From Sphingobacteriales bacterium 44-61 (GTDB taxonomy: Bacteria; Bacteroidota; Bacteroidia; Chitinophagales; Chitinophagaceae), in the NCBI GenBank assembly GCA_001898405.1, contig MKTW01000009.1:1-64000 (forward strand): a stretch of DNA of 64,000 bases, given 5' to 3'. Shown here in pieces: positions 49,080 to 57,068 of this stretch. A model generated the notes under the pieces. That model was not told where the DNA came from, ran no database searches, and saw nothing but the letters and a program-made list of their open reading frames with translations. A program made the position numbers and the translations under genes. Each line of letters begins with the position of its first letter. The stretch's first letter is position 1.

Positions 49080-50327
49080 ATGATCCGCCGATTTTTTTAT
49101 ACCGTATCCTTTGTTTGCCTCCTGTTATTTACCGGTATGGCCCAGCCCATCCCCGTGAATGATAATGCGCTTGCAAAACGGTATCCTTTTGTAAGTGCTG
49201 TCTTCAACCGCATTTTCAACAACACAGGGCTCGATTCATTTTATCAGAAATTATATAACCTGAAAAAAGACAGTGCCGGCACAGTCTCCATCGTGCATAT
49301 CGGGGATTCCCATATTCAGGCAGATTTTCTTTCCGGCGTAGTAAGAAATGGATTGCAGGAATTTTTTGGCAATGCCGGCAGGGGGTTGGTATTTCCCTAT
49401 CAACTGGCACTCTCCAATGCCCCGGATGATATCAGCAGCTCTTCCAGCATCCGCTGGCAATTCAACCGGGTAGCGCATCCGGAGATACAGATCAATGCGG
49501 GTATTTCAGGATATGCACTTACAACTACTTCTGCTGCCGCCAATATCCGCCTTTCGCTGCGGACCAGCATTGGTGAAGGCTTGCAGTCTTTCAACCGGCT
49601 GAAGTTTTTTTTAGATACCAGTTACAATACCAGTTGGGTATTCCAACCGGATAACCTTGATTTGCCTTACACGTTAAAAAGACAGGAGAATGACTCTTCC
49701 ATATACCGCGAAGTGGAATTGAAGCAACCTATCACCGGCTTCACACTTTCCTGTCTGCCGACAGATGATGCAAAAGCTTTTTATGGTGTATCCCTGGAAA
49801 ACTCGAGGCCCGGTGTGCTTTATCATACTATTGGGGTGAATGGCGCGCGTTACGACCAATACAATATTGCTCCGTTATTCTGGAAACAATTACCTGCCCT
49901 GAAAGCCGATCTCTATATTATTTCCCTGGGCACCAATGAAGCGCAACGCGCCAGTTTTTTTGAAGCAATGTTTGTAAAAGACCTTTCCGGCTTTCTCGAA
50001 AAACTGAAAGAAATATCACCCGGCGCTTCCATACTCATCACCACAGCACCTGATTCATATAAGCTAAGACGCAGCTCTAATAAGGTACTTCGTCAGCTCA
50101 ACCAAACTCTGACCGATTATTGCAATAAGAATTATATTCCTTTATGGGACCTGTACCGCATCACGAACGGGTACGGATCGGCTTACAGCTGGTCGAAACG
50201 GGGCCTGATGAGCCGCGACAGGATCCATTTCACCGCAGAAGGATACCGCTTACAGGGCTCTCTTTTGTTCAATGCGCTGGCAAAAGGATATAACAGTTAT
50301 ATCAGCCTCTCCGAAACCGGCCGTTAA
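49080..50327 (+). CDS. Periplasmic SGNH/GDSL-type hydrolase
   Basis: The 415-residue protein has a signal peptide (residues 1-21, TGMAQP) and the SGNH block I VSIVHIGDSHIQADFLSG (nucleophile Ser77), with LYIISLGTNEAQRA (block III Gly-Thr-Asn) and RDRIHFTAEGYRLQG (Asp-His pair of block V). Such enzymes remove acyl, often acetyl, groups from cell-wall or surface sugars. Its stop overlaps that of the convergent CsbD-like gene. A function in deacylation of a wall polymer is likely, given the MBOAT and SGNH genes nearby at 52-56 kb. Confidence 0.8.
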   Translation: MIRRFFYTVSFVCLLLFTGMAQPIPVNDNALAKRYPFVSAVFNRIFNNTGLDSFYQKLYNLKKDSAGTVSIVHIGDSHIQADFLSGVVRNGLQEFFGNAGRGLVFPYQLALSNAPDDISSSSSIRWQFNRVAHPEIQINAGISGYALTTTSAAANIRLSLRTSIGEGLQSFNRLKFFLDTSYNTSWVFQPDNLDLPYTLKRQENDSSIYREVELKQPITGFTLSCLPTDDAKAFYGVSLENSRPGVLYHTIGVNGARYDQYNIAPLFWKQLPALKADLYIISLGTNEAQRASFFEAMFVKDLSGFLEKLKEISPGASILITTAPDSYKLRRSSNKVLRQLNQTLTDYCNKNYIPLWDLYRITNGYGSAYSWSKRGLMSRDRIHFTAEGYRLQGSLLFNALAKGYNSYISLSETGR

Positions 50328-50536
50328 GAAGCCCGCCCTTTAGTATGGGAAATACTTTCGATCCAACCCTTCACTTCCTCAGCTGTCTTATTCATTTTTG
50401 CTGCCAGCCTGTTGATCAATTCATCTTCTTTACCCGGCACATATAAGAGATCTGCGTCTGTAAGATCATAATTCACTTCCCTGATCTTTTCCTTCACTTC
50501 TGACCAGGGAGTTTCAAGTTTTAATGTAGTGCTCAT
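50324..50536 (-). CDS. CsbD-like stress protein
   Basis: The 70-residue protein has the CsbD pattern WSEVKEKIREVNYDLTDADLLYVPGKEDELINRLAAKMNKTAEEVKGWIES: a basic helix, LTDxDL, GKxDEL and a second helix. CsbD-type proteins rise in general stress; their biochemical role is unknown. The TAA stops of this gene and of the SGNH gene lie on opposite strands of one TTAA at 50324-50327, so the genes overlap by 4 bases. Confidence 0.72.
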   Translation of the reverse strand: MSTTLKLETPWSEVKEKIREVNYDLTDADLLYVPGKEDELINRLAAKMNKTAEEVKGWIESISHTKGRAS

Positions 50537-50630
50537 AGGTCAAAATTTATAGGTAAAGATCAATATTCACGCCACTCTCCCCAAGACTCGATTCCTACTC
50601 CTGGCTAAAGACTCCAACCAGCACAAGCGT

Positions 50631-50655
50631 CCCCAATCGGGGGTATTGCACCCCC
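50631..50655. promoter_or_regulatory. Competing G/C-run hairpins before the YGDG-repeat protein gene
   Basis: CCCC-AATC-GGGGG-TATTGCA-CCCCC allows the central GGGGG (50639-50643) to pair with either the left or right C-run. It lies 45-69 bases before ATG 50700 and could act as a switching leader or be chance. Confidence 0.3.
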
Positions 50656-50699
50656 ATCCGCAATTGCCTACTTTTCGTCCTATTTACCAACCACCGTCT

Positions 50700-51986
50700 A
50701 TGAAATCGTTATTCTTATCCGTCGCCTGCTTTTTAGCAGCAGTATGTGCCCAGGCTCAACAGTGGTCTGCTGTTATGACCGAAAATTCAGAAGGTCAGGC
50801 CTACGATTCATTTAATTCAATAAGCGACCTGGAAAAGTTTGTCCTGGAGCAGGCCAAAAAGAATCGCGTTATCACCGAAGTGGTGTATGGCGATGGAAAA
50901 TGGTATGCGGTGGCCACCCATACCTCCAGTGCAACAAAGATCGAGTGTAAATGGGGCGCCTCATTTCCTTCAGATTGGGTGGAAGAGCGCTGGAAAGAAG
51001 ACATGTATATCAACAAGATAACTTATGGTGATGGATATTGGTTTGTGGCAATGATCGATAAGGTCCCGTATGTGGACCAGAGCTGGGGCCGGAGGCTCTC
51101 CTGGACTGAGGCAGAAAAATTCATCAAGGAGAAATGGGATGTAAACAACAAATACAATATTACCGATCTCGCTTATGGCAATGGCTATTGGTATATCGTC
51201 ATGTCTGTATTAAAAGAATATGAAGGACAATCATTCAAAGACAGCGAAACATTTCCTAACGATTGGATCAATACAAAATATAAAGACGGCTACAATGTTA
51301 GCTGCATAGAACATGATGGCAAGAAGTGGTACGTGGTGATGACCAAACACACAAAAAATCCTGGCGAGATCATTTTTAATCCCCAGAAAGGTTTTCCTGA
51401 AGCAAAGATCAAGACACAGTGGGACAATTCAAGAAGGATCAGTTCGCTTGTGTATGCAAGGAGCGAAGAAGACGATGATGATTATAGCTGGATGGAGGCG
51501 CTTTTCAGTGAAAAATCCAATAAGGAAAAAGCTGCTGAAAAACTGGCTGCCAAGGACTATCCGGGTGCCATCCAATATTATAAGGCGGCTATCACTGAAA
51601 ATGGCAAAGACGAAGTGCTTTGGAATAATCTCGCCTGGGCAAAATACCTGAATGGCAATTGCTCAGACGCATTAAGTGATGTAGACAAGGCCATCACGCT
51701 GAAAAGTACTTCTTATAATAACCATACCAAAGCATCCATTCTTAAATGCCAGAATAAATGTGCAGAAGCCATCAAATACTTCGACGAGGCCATCCGGCTT
51801 TACCGGAAAGAACAGGAAAAATTCACTTCAGGTGAATATTATGCCGACCGGGCTGATGTAAAAAGATGCATCGGCAACTATTCCGGTGCCATTGAAGACA
51901 TAGAACTGGCTATAGCTATTGAGCCCTACAACAGCAAACTGAAAGACACCTTAAAAGAATTGAATAAACTGGCCGGGAACAAATAG
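50700..51986 (+). CDS. Secreted protein with YGDGYW-type repeats and TPR region
   Basis: The ATG at 50700 (MKSLFLSVACFLAAVCAQAQ) gives a clear signal peptide; 18 upstream codons are open but not used. The first half of the 428-residue protein holds about four repeats with the motif YGDGKWYAVATHT, YGDGYWFVAMID, YGNGYWYIVMS and HDGKKWYVVMTK, spaced about 45 residues apart, as in DUF7477-type beta domains. From about residue 280 are three to four TPR-like helical pairs (AAKDYPGAIQYYKAAITENGKDEVLWNNLAWAKYLNGN). The combination suggests a periplasmic or surface scaffold. Partners are unknown. It abuts the convergent DUF3127 gene with no gap. Confidence 0.68.
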   Translation: MKSLFLSVACFLAAVCAQAQQWSAVMTENSEGQAYDSFNSISDLEKFVLEQAKKNRVITEVVYGDGKWYAVATHTSSATKIECKWGASFPSDWVEERWKEDMYINKITYGDGYWFVAMIDKVPYVDQSWGRRLSWTEAEKFIKEKWDVNNKYNITDLAYGNGYWYIVMSVLKEYEGQSFKDSETFPNDWINTKYKDGYNVSCIEHDGKKWYVVMTKHTKNPGEIIFNPQKGFPEAKIKTQWDNSRRISSLVYARSEEDDDDYSWMEALFSEKSNKEKAAEKLAAKDYPGAIQYYKAAITENGKDEVLWNNLAWAKYLNGNCSDALSDVDKAITLKSTSYNNHTKASILKCQNKCAEAIKYFDEAIRLYRKEQEKFTSGEYYADRADVKRCIGNYSGAIEDIELAIAIEPYNSKLKDTLKELNKLAGNK

Positions 51987-52322
51987 TTAGAACGGCAGAT
52001 CATCATCGCTTGTAAAAGAAGTATTGTGCACATCGTCTTCTGAAACAGGCGCACCCGCTCCGGCCGTTTCGATCTTCCAGGCTTTTACATCTGTATACCA
52101 GCGGCCGTTATATTCGCGGCTTTCAACATCAAAAGAAATGTTGAGGGATTGACCGATCTGCAGTTGACCGGTATTGATCTTATCTCCCCAAACGGAAATA
52201 CATACTTTTTTAGGGTACTGGGCATTGGTTTCCACGATAATGTCCTGCTTTTTCCATTCCCCGTTTTTGCCGGTGCCTGTTTGCAAAGGCAGTAATTGTA
52301 TCAGTTTAGCGGTAAGTTCCAC
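51987..52322 (-). CDS. DUF3127 OB-fold protein with an SSB-like acidic tip
   Basis: The 111-residue protein has the DUF3127 pattern LTAKLIQLLPLQTGTGKNGEWKKQDIIVETNAQYPKKVCISVWGDKIN, an OB-fold-like arrangement of strands similar to small single-stranded-DNA-binding proteins. After a flexible acidic stretch (SEDDVHNTSF) it ends TSDDDLPF, the same type of tip (DDDLPF) that bacterial SSB proteins use to call in repair and replication partners. I infer that it is a nucleic-acid-binding protein that may contact the same partners. Experimental proof is not known to me. It stands alone. Confidence 0.72.
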   Translation of the reverse strand: MELTAKLIQLLPLQTGTGKNGEWKKQDIIVETNAQYPKKVCISVWGDKINTGQLQIGQSLNISFDVESREYNGRWYTDVKAWKIETAGAGAPVSEDDVHNTSFTSDDDLPF

Positions 52323-52388
52323 GTGCTTATTTTTTATGATGTAAGCACAAAATTACGGAAGAGGAGGTTTGATGCGCTGCACTTGATC

Positions 52389-54029
52389 TTAAAATTGTAA
52401 ATAAATCGGCATCACAGGTTCTGCCGATTTGAAATAACCATACAACACTACAAATACGAAGAACACAGCGATATAAGCCGGTAGTGGTATTCTCCTGAAG
52501 CGATTGATCACCCGGTCGGCATAATCATCAGGGATCGCATGCAGCATATAGGCCAGCCCCATCATCACCAGCACCGGCCAGTAGTTATTGGCAAAAGCAG
52601 GCCATACGGAAAGGGTAAAATCATACCCGATCTGGTGAAGCATGGCCAGGGCCGTATCAAAATCGGCCGCTTTAAAAAATACCCAGCAAAAGCATACAAA
52701 ATGAAAAGTGAGCAATATCGCCAGGGCATTATACCACCAGCTATTCTTTACATTTTTAAATGCCCGGCCCGTCAGCAACATCCATATTTTATGAATGGCC
52801 AGCGATATTCCATGTAAAGACCCCCAGATAATGAAATTCCAGCTCGCCCCGTGCCAGAACCCACCCAGCAACATCGTGGTAAGAAGGTTCATGTTCGCGG
52901 CCACGCCTTTCTTTTCCTTGGCAATAATGGCCGGAAGCAGGAATATCAACAGGATGCCCGCACTAAGCAAAACAGCCTGCCACCATTCCATCCCAAACAA
53001 ATGCTGCCCCGCCAGGAAAACACCTGCAAAGAACAGGAGGGAGAATATCCAGGTTCCTACCGAGCTTTTGCGGTTGCCGCCCAGCGGGATATAGAGATAA
53101 TCTTTCAACCAGGAAGAAAGCGAAATATGCCAGCGCCGCCAGAATTCAGTAATGTTCTTGCTTTGGTAGGGCGACAAAAAGTTGGTGGGGATCGTAAAGC
53201 CCAGCCACTTGGCAATGCCGATAGCCACATCACTATAGCCACTGAAATCGCAATAGATCACTACAGCATAGCCGTACACGGCAAAAAGATTTTCAAGACC
53301 GGTATACCGCGAAGGATCATCAAAAATATAGTTGACAAAATTGAGTGTAATAAAATCGGAGATCACCAGCTTTTTGAAGAGCCCTGAAATGATCAGGTAA
53401 AAGCCTTTGGCAAAATCATTATCCGTGATCACATACGGCTTATTGATCTGCGGCACAAAATCGTGCGCCCTTACAATAGGCCCCATTACCAGCTTTGGGA
53501 AAAAGGAAAGGAATAAAAGATAATCGCTGAATTTCTTTGCCGGTTCAAACTGGCCGCGATACACATCAATGGTGTAGCTGAGGTTTTCAAACGTGTAAAA
53601 AGAAATACCCACCGGAAGCAGGATGTTCAATGGGTTGAAGCCCGCATGGAACAGGTCATTGCTGACAGATATAAAGAAATTGGTGTACTTGAAATAAAAC
53701 AGCAAGCCCAGGTTGAAAATAATGCTGCAGATCAGCAGCGCTTTCTTTTTTACTTTATTTGTTTGCCGGAAAATGGCATTGGACAAAACAAAATCGACAA
53801 TGGCCGAAAGAATGACCAGCCCTACAAAATAACCACTGGCCTTATAAAAAAAATAAAGGGAGAAAAAGCAAAAGATATAACGGCGCACTTTAAAGTTGTT
53901 CCGGAAACTGTAATACAGTGCGATGAAAATGGCAAAAAAGAAAACAAAGAACCCGTTATTAAATAACAATGGGTTGTCCTTGTCATATAAAAACTGTTTC
54001 CAAAAAGCATCTAATTCAAACAAAGGCAT
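52389..54029 (-). CDS. MBOAT-family membrane O-acyltransferase (AlgI-like)
   Basis: The 546-residue protein has about eleven membrane segments and the MBOAT motifs: FWRRWHISLSSWLKDYLYIPLGGNRK, and GGFWHGASWNFIIWGSLHGISLAIHKIW with the second conserved His. AlgI/PatA-type members move acetyl (or acyl) groups across the membrane onto surface or wall polysaccharides. Partner SGNH enzymes usually do the final transfer or its reversal, and one lies just upstream in the same direction (54273-55616). The gene is normal in length. Donor and acceptor are not shown by sequence. Confidence 0.88.
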   Translation of the reverse strand: MPLFELDAFWKQFLYDKDNPLLFNNGFFVFFFAIFIALYYSFRNNFKVRRYIFCFFSLYFFYKASGYFVGLVILSAIVDFVLSNAIFRQTNKVKKKALLICSIIFNLGLLFYFKYTNFFISVSNDLFHAGFNPLNILLPVGISFYTFENLSYTIDVYRGQFEPAKKFSDYLLFLSFFPKLVMGPIVRAHDFVPQINKPYVITDNDFAKGFYLIISGLFKKLVISDFITLNFVNYIFDDPSRYTGLENLFAVYGYAVVIYCDFSGYSDVAIGIAKWLGFTIPTNFLSPYQSKNITEFWRRWHISLSSWLKDYLYIPLGGNRKSSVGTWIFSLLFFAGVFLAGQHLFGMEWWQAVLLSAGILLIFLLPAIIAKEKKGVAANMNLLTTMLLGGFWHGASWNFIIWGSLHGISLAIHKIWMLLTGRAFKNVKNSWWYNALAILLTFHFVCFCWVFFKAADFDTALAMLHQIGYDFTLSVWPAFANNYWPVLVMMGLAYMLHAIPDDYADRVINRFRRIPLPAYIAVFFVFVVLYGYFKSAEPVMPIYLQF

Positions 54030-54156
54030 ACAGGCGACCCATTATTCTGCGAATAAACGTCAATTCTCGATAATTATTAAACCGTATAAACAAAAGTATA
54101 CTTAAATTCTTTTTGACACCTATGCTTCCAAATAAGTATGACACCATCTATCCCAA

Positions 54157-54227
54157 ACCACCCTTCCCGTCCTTCCCGCCTTACCGGTAAGTTTTACCGG
54201 TAAGGCGGGAAGGACGGGAAGGGTGGT
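54157..54227. repeat. 34-bp perfect inverted repeat with 3-base loop
   Basis: The arm (54157-54190) begins ACCACCCTTCCCGTCCTTCC and is repeated in perfect complement at 54194-54227 around the loop GTT. The arms are GC-rich and contain the tandem units CCCTTCCCGT, CCTTCCCGCC. It lies after the SGNH gene stop (54273, minus) and before the MBOAT gene start. Such a stem would form a very stable mRNA hairpin or a cruciform. Confidence 0.8.
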
Positions 54228-54272
54228 CTTTTATAGAAAGAGCAAAAATTAATTGTGAAAAGTACATCAACA

Positions 54273-55616
54273 TTACTTTGTGTACTTCTGTAAATCCCGC
54301 ATGATCGCATCAAAAAGGTGGTGTGCCAGCACTTCCGCTCCCCGGTGGTTCGGGTGAACATAGTCCTGGTTGGCAAGGGAAGGTTTCATCCTGGCCCATT
54401 CCACGATGGAATTAGGGCCGCCCATGGCTGCATACTGGTTGTAAAAGCTGCTGTTCGTTTCGTAGGCCAGCAGGGCCTGCACCTTCACCAGTGAATCGAT
54501 ACCGACCGCAGATTTATATTCGTCGCCATAACGGAAAGCCCGGTCGGCCGTGCTGACCAGCAGGAAATCGCTGCTGGGAAAACAATTCCTCAGCTTCTTC
54601 ACCACCGGCAACATTACCCGTGCATACCAACTGAAATTTTTATCATTCGGGCGGAACAGCAGGTTCACGCCATATTGAAAAATGATCAGGTCGTAAGGGT
54701 TGTCTTGTGCAACAGCACTCAGGAAAGCAGAATCGATACGGGCAAACTCGATACCGGTAATACCTCTGAAAGAAAAATTGTCGACGATAACACCCGATTC
54801 GGATTCAAAGGAAATACCGTATACAGGCAGCTGCGGGTCGCTTAAACCCAGTTTTACAAAGCGGCTCGCATCATTTCCCAGCGATACACTGTTAAACGGT
54901 TTGTTTGGATGAATAGTAGTGGAGCTGTTGTTAACAGTTATATTCACCGGTGCGGATACAGGTCCGCAAAGCAATGACTTTTCCAGGATGGCTGTGCTGT
55001 CCTTCACCGTTTGATCAGTCATTTGCACAGAACCGCCACTGGTACGGAAAAGATGGCCGGATAAATAGAGATGGTTGGATTTTCCTTCTTTAAAATTCTC
55101 TTCTTCCCAGTTGCCGGTACTGCTGGTAGAAACAGTTTGCCTGAATTTGGCGACCGGCGATTTAATAGGAACGAAACCCACTCCACTGCCTCCGAATGTT
55201 TGCTGCAGCAACTGCCGGAAGGTTTGAGTGAGCAGATCGCCTTCAATCATACTGTCGCCGAAATAAGCGATCCTTACTTTTCTTTTTTGCCCGCTGCGTA
55301 ATGCCTGCAATTTTTCCAGGAATTCTTGCATGGACGCGATAGTGGTATCGGCATTAAAATCGGTAATAAGTCTTGGTTGCCGGTAAAGCATGAATTCTTT
55401 GCTGGGGATCTTTTCCACCACTACAGGAATAGCATTGCTGTCGGGAGTGGCAATGGTTTGCGTGGTATCTTTTGCCGGCTTTACCAGGTCGCCCACGAGA
55501 TTGATTCTATTGAAGGGCATCCATTCGAATCCTAAAAAAATACCAGCTACGGAAATAAGCAGGAATAATCCGACACTATACACCACAAACAGGAAAACAC
55601 GGCGGCTGCTGTTCAT
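54273..55616 (-). CDS. Membrane-anchored SGNH-type hydrolase
   Basis: The 447-residue protein has an N-terminal anchor (about 8-28, VFLFVVYSVGLFLLISVAGIF), a linker, and an SGNH domain: RIAYFGDSMIEGD (Ser122, block I), DLIIFQYGVNLLF (block III, Gly-Val-Asn) and DYVHPNHRGAEVLA (Asp-His of block V near 420-430). Together with the MBOAT gene downstream and the glucosaminidase gene 7 bases upstream this forms an operon for editing a wall polymer, most likely O-acetyl groups on peptidoglycan. Related enzymes include PatB/OatA-type transferases and Ape-type esterases; the sequence alone cannot decide direction. Confidence 0.8.
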   Translation of the reverse strand: MNSSRRVFLFVVYSVGLFLLISVAGIFLGFEWMPFNRINLVGDLVKPAKDTTQTIATPDSNAIPVVVEKIPSKEFMLYRQPRLITDFNADTTIASMQEFLEKLQALRSGQKRKVRIAYFGDSMIEGDLLTQTFRQLLQQTFGGSGVGFVPIKSPVAKFRQTVSTSSTGNWEEENFKEGKSNHLYLSGHLFRTSGGSVQMTDQTVKDSTAILEKSLLCGPVSAPVNITVNNSSTTIHPNKPFNSVSLGNDASRFVKLGLSDPQLPVYGISFESESGVIVDNFSFRGITGIEFARIDSAFLSAVAQDNPYDLIIFQYGVNLLFRPNDKNFSWYARVMLPVVKKLRNCFPSSDFLLVSTADRAFRYGDEYKSAVGIDSLVKVQALLAYETNSSFYNQYAAMGGPNSIVEWARMKPSLANQDYVHPNHRGAEVLAHHLFDAIMRDLQKYTK

Positions 55617-55623
55617 AAATCAA

Positions 55624-56136
55624 CTAATGATGGGTAGTAGAAAGTTTATTTTTTCGTATGGCGCCGTTAATTCTTTTTTTCCATTCTTCGGGCATTTCAG
55701 AATAACCGGTTTTGCTGATAGCATCAACCCAAACACGGTAATCCTTATTTCCTTTAAGTGATGAATAAAATTTGCGCCGGGAAAGCAGCTGGCAGAAATT
55801 TACATAAGAGTCTGCGATCTTGCTGTACTGCTTATAACGGCTTTTTATCCCCTTTGTTTTGAGCAGGTTGTTTTTTCCCACGATCCCGAAATGATTGTTG
55901 AGCAACCTGGCATTGCGGCTGGTGCCAGAGCCTGATTCAACAATGGCTACGCCGAGTATAACGGCAGCGGGCACTTCATAAACCGCTGCCAGGGAATCGG
56001 CAAGGGGTCTGTATTTTTTTACATATTTCGATTGGGCCTGCAGGCCCTGGACAGCGAAAATGCAAAGAAGGACCAGGAGCCCGGTCCACCACCTGGTAAG
56101 GCCGCTATTCGCATAATTAGCGTTAGGAGGGGTCAT
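55624..56136 (-). CDS. Glucosaminidase-domain secreted protein
   Basis: The 170-residue protein has an N-terminal signal or anchor (residues about 14-34) and the glucosaminidase core KYRPLADSLAAVYEVPAAVILGVAIVESGSGTS with the catalytic Glu, followed by NNHFGIVGKN and YKQYSKIADSYVNFCQLLSRRKFY. FlgJ/Atl-type members cleave the GlcNAc-MurNAc strand of peptidoglycan. It starts the wall-editing operon (7 bases before the SGNH gene), suggesting action on the same wall polymer. Length is that of a single-domain enzyme. Confidence 0.85.
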   Translation of the reverse strand: MTPPNANYANSGLTRWWTGLLVLLCIFAVQGLQAQSKYVKKYRPLADSLAAVYEVPAAVILGVAIVESGSGTSRNARLLNNHFGIVGKNNLLKTKGIKSRYKQYSKIADSYVNFCQLLSRRKFYSSLKGNKDYRVWVDAISKTGYSEMPEEWKKRINGAIRKNKLSTTHH

Positions 56137-56246
56137 TTGGGGGTAAATATAATATTCAGGGGCCTATTTTGCAATCAGGAGCCTTTATACAAAAAACCTT
56201 GCCACGGGCAGCCTGCAATCGTTTATTTTGCAAAAAATTACGTCAG

Positions 56247-56951
56247 ATGGAAACAAGAATGATGGTAAGTAGAGACAGTGAATTGCAGGAATTTGCCATA
56301 CCTGATCATCAGCCGCAGAATAAAGTGGTCCGTTTTGTGGCCAAATTGCTTTCTTATATTTTCCATCCCCTTTTTGTGCCGGTGTATATGATATGGTTCC
56401 TGCTCAGCACACAACCGTATATGTTTGCGCAGTTTTCCCCGGCCGATAAAGCCATTGCTTTACTGCGTTTTTTTATCATTTATAGTTTTTTTCCATTGGT
56501 AACGGTGTTGCTGGCAAAGGGACTGGGGTTTTTGAATTCCGTTTTTTTAAAGACACAAAAAGAGCGGATCATTCCTTACGTGGCTTCCAATGTGTATTAT
56601 TTCTGGATGTGTTATGTGTTGCGGAATCAGCCTGAGTTTCCTAAAGAAGCGATCATCCTTTCAATGGCCATTTTTATTGCATCCAGCGGCGGGCTTATTG
56701 CCAATATATATATGAAGGTGAGCATGCACGCTATGGGAATGGGCATACTGGTAGCTTTTGTGGGCATGCTGGCTTTGAGCCAGGCTACCAATTACACGCT
56801 TTTTCTTTCTATAGCACTTCTTATTGCAGGACTGGTTTGCACAGCCAGGCTGATCGTGTCTGACCATACGCAATCGGAGATCTATACGGGCTTGCTGATC
56901 GGAGTTCTCTCACTGGTAGCCGCCATAGGAGCCGATAGAATTCTACCCTAA
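56247..56951 (+). CDS. PAP2-like membrane protein lacking clear phosphatase motifs
   Basis: The start at 56247 (METRMMVSRD) is preferred because the 26 upstream codons are atypical. The 234-residue protein has about six membrane segments and, near the C-terminus, RLIVSDHTQSEIYTGLLIGVL, similar in shape to the last motif of PAP2 phosphatases. The KxxxxxxRP and PSGH motifs needed for PAP2 catalysis are not visible. It may be a degenerate phosphatase-fold protein or a different membrane family. It lies between the wall-editing operon and recA. Confidence 0.5.
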   Translation: METRMMVSRDSELQEFAIPDHQPQNKVVRFVAKLLSYIFHPLFVPVYMIWFLLSTQPYMFAQFSPADKAIALLRFFIIYSFFPLVTVLLAKGLGFLNSVFLKTQKERIIPYVASNVYYFWMCYVLRNQPEFPKEAIILSMAIFIASSGGLIANIYMKVSMHAMGMGILVAFVGMLALSQATNYTLFLSIALLIAGLVCTARLIVSDHTQSEIYTGLLIGVLSLVAAIGADRILP

Positions 56952-56998
56952 ACTAAAAATAGGGCCGGAAATAATCCAAAAAAAATTAGCAACGTATT

Positions 56999-57013
56999 AC
57001 TAAATCATTTAGT
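56999..57013. promoter_or_regulatory. Palindrome upstream of recA
   Basis: ACTAAATCATTTAGT is a perfect 15-base dyad with a 1-base centre, 56-70 bases upstream of the recA start codon. It could be an SOS-type operator, but no second copy was seen at uvrB or polA. Confidence 0.4.
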
Positions 57014-57057
57014 TTTGCTTTGTTCATAACATTTTTAGCCCGGCACTACGTAAATCC

Positions 57058-57065
57058 TAATTTTG
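57058..57065 (+). promoter_or_regulatory. -7 box abutting the recA start codon
   Basis: TAATTTTG fits TAnnTTTG exactly and ends 3 bases before the ATG at 57069, implying a leaderless or nearly leaderless message if this promoter is used. Confidence 0.45.
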
Positions 57066-57068
57066 GAC

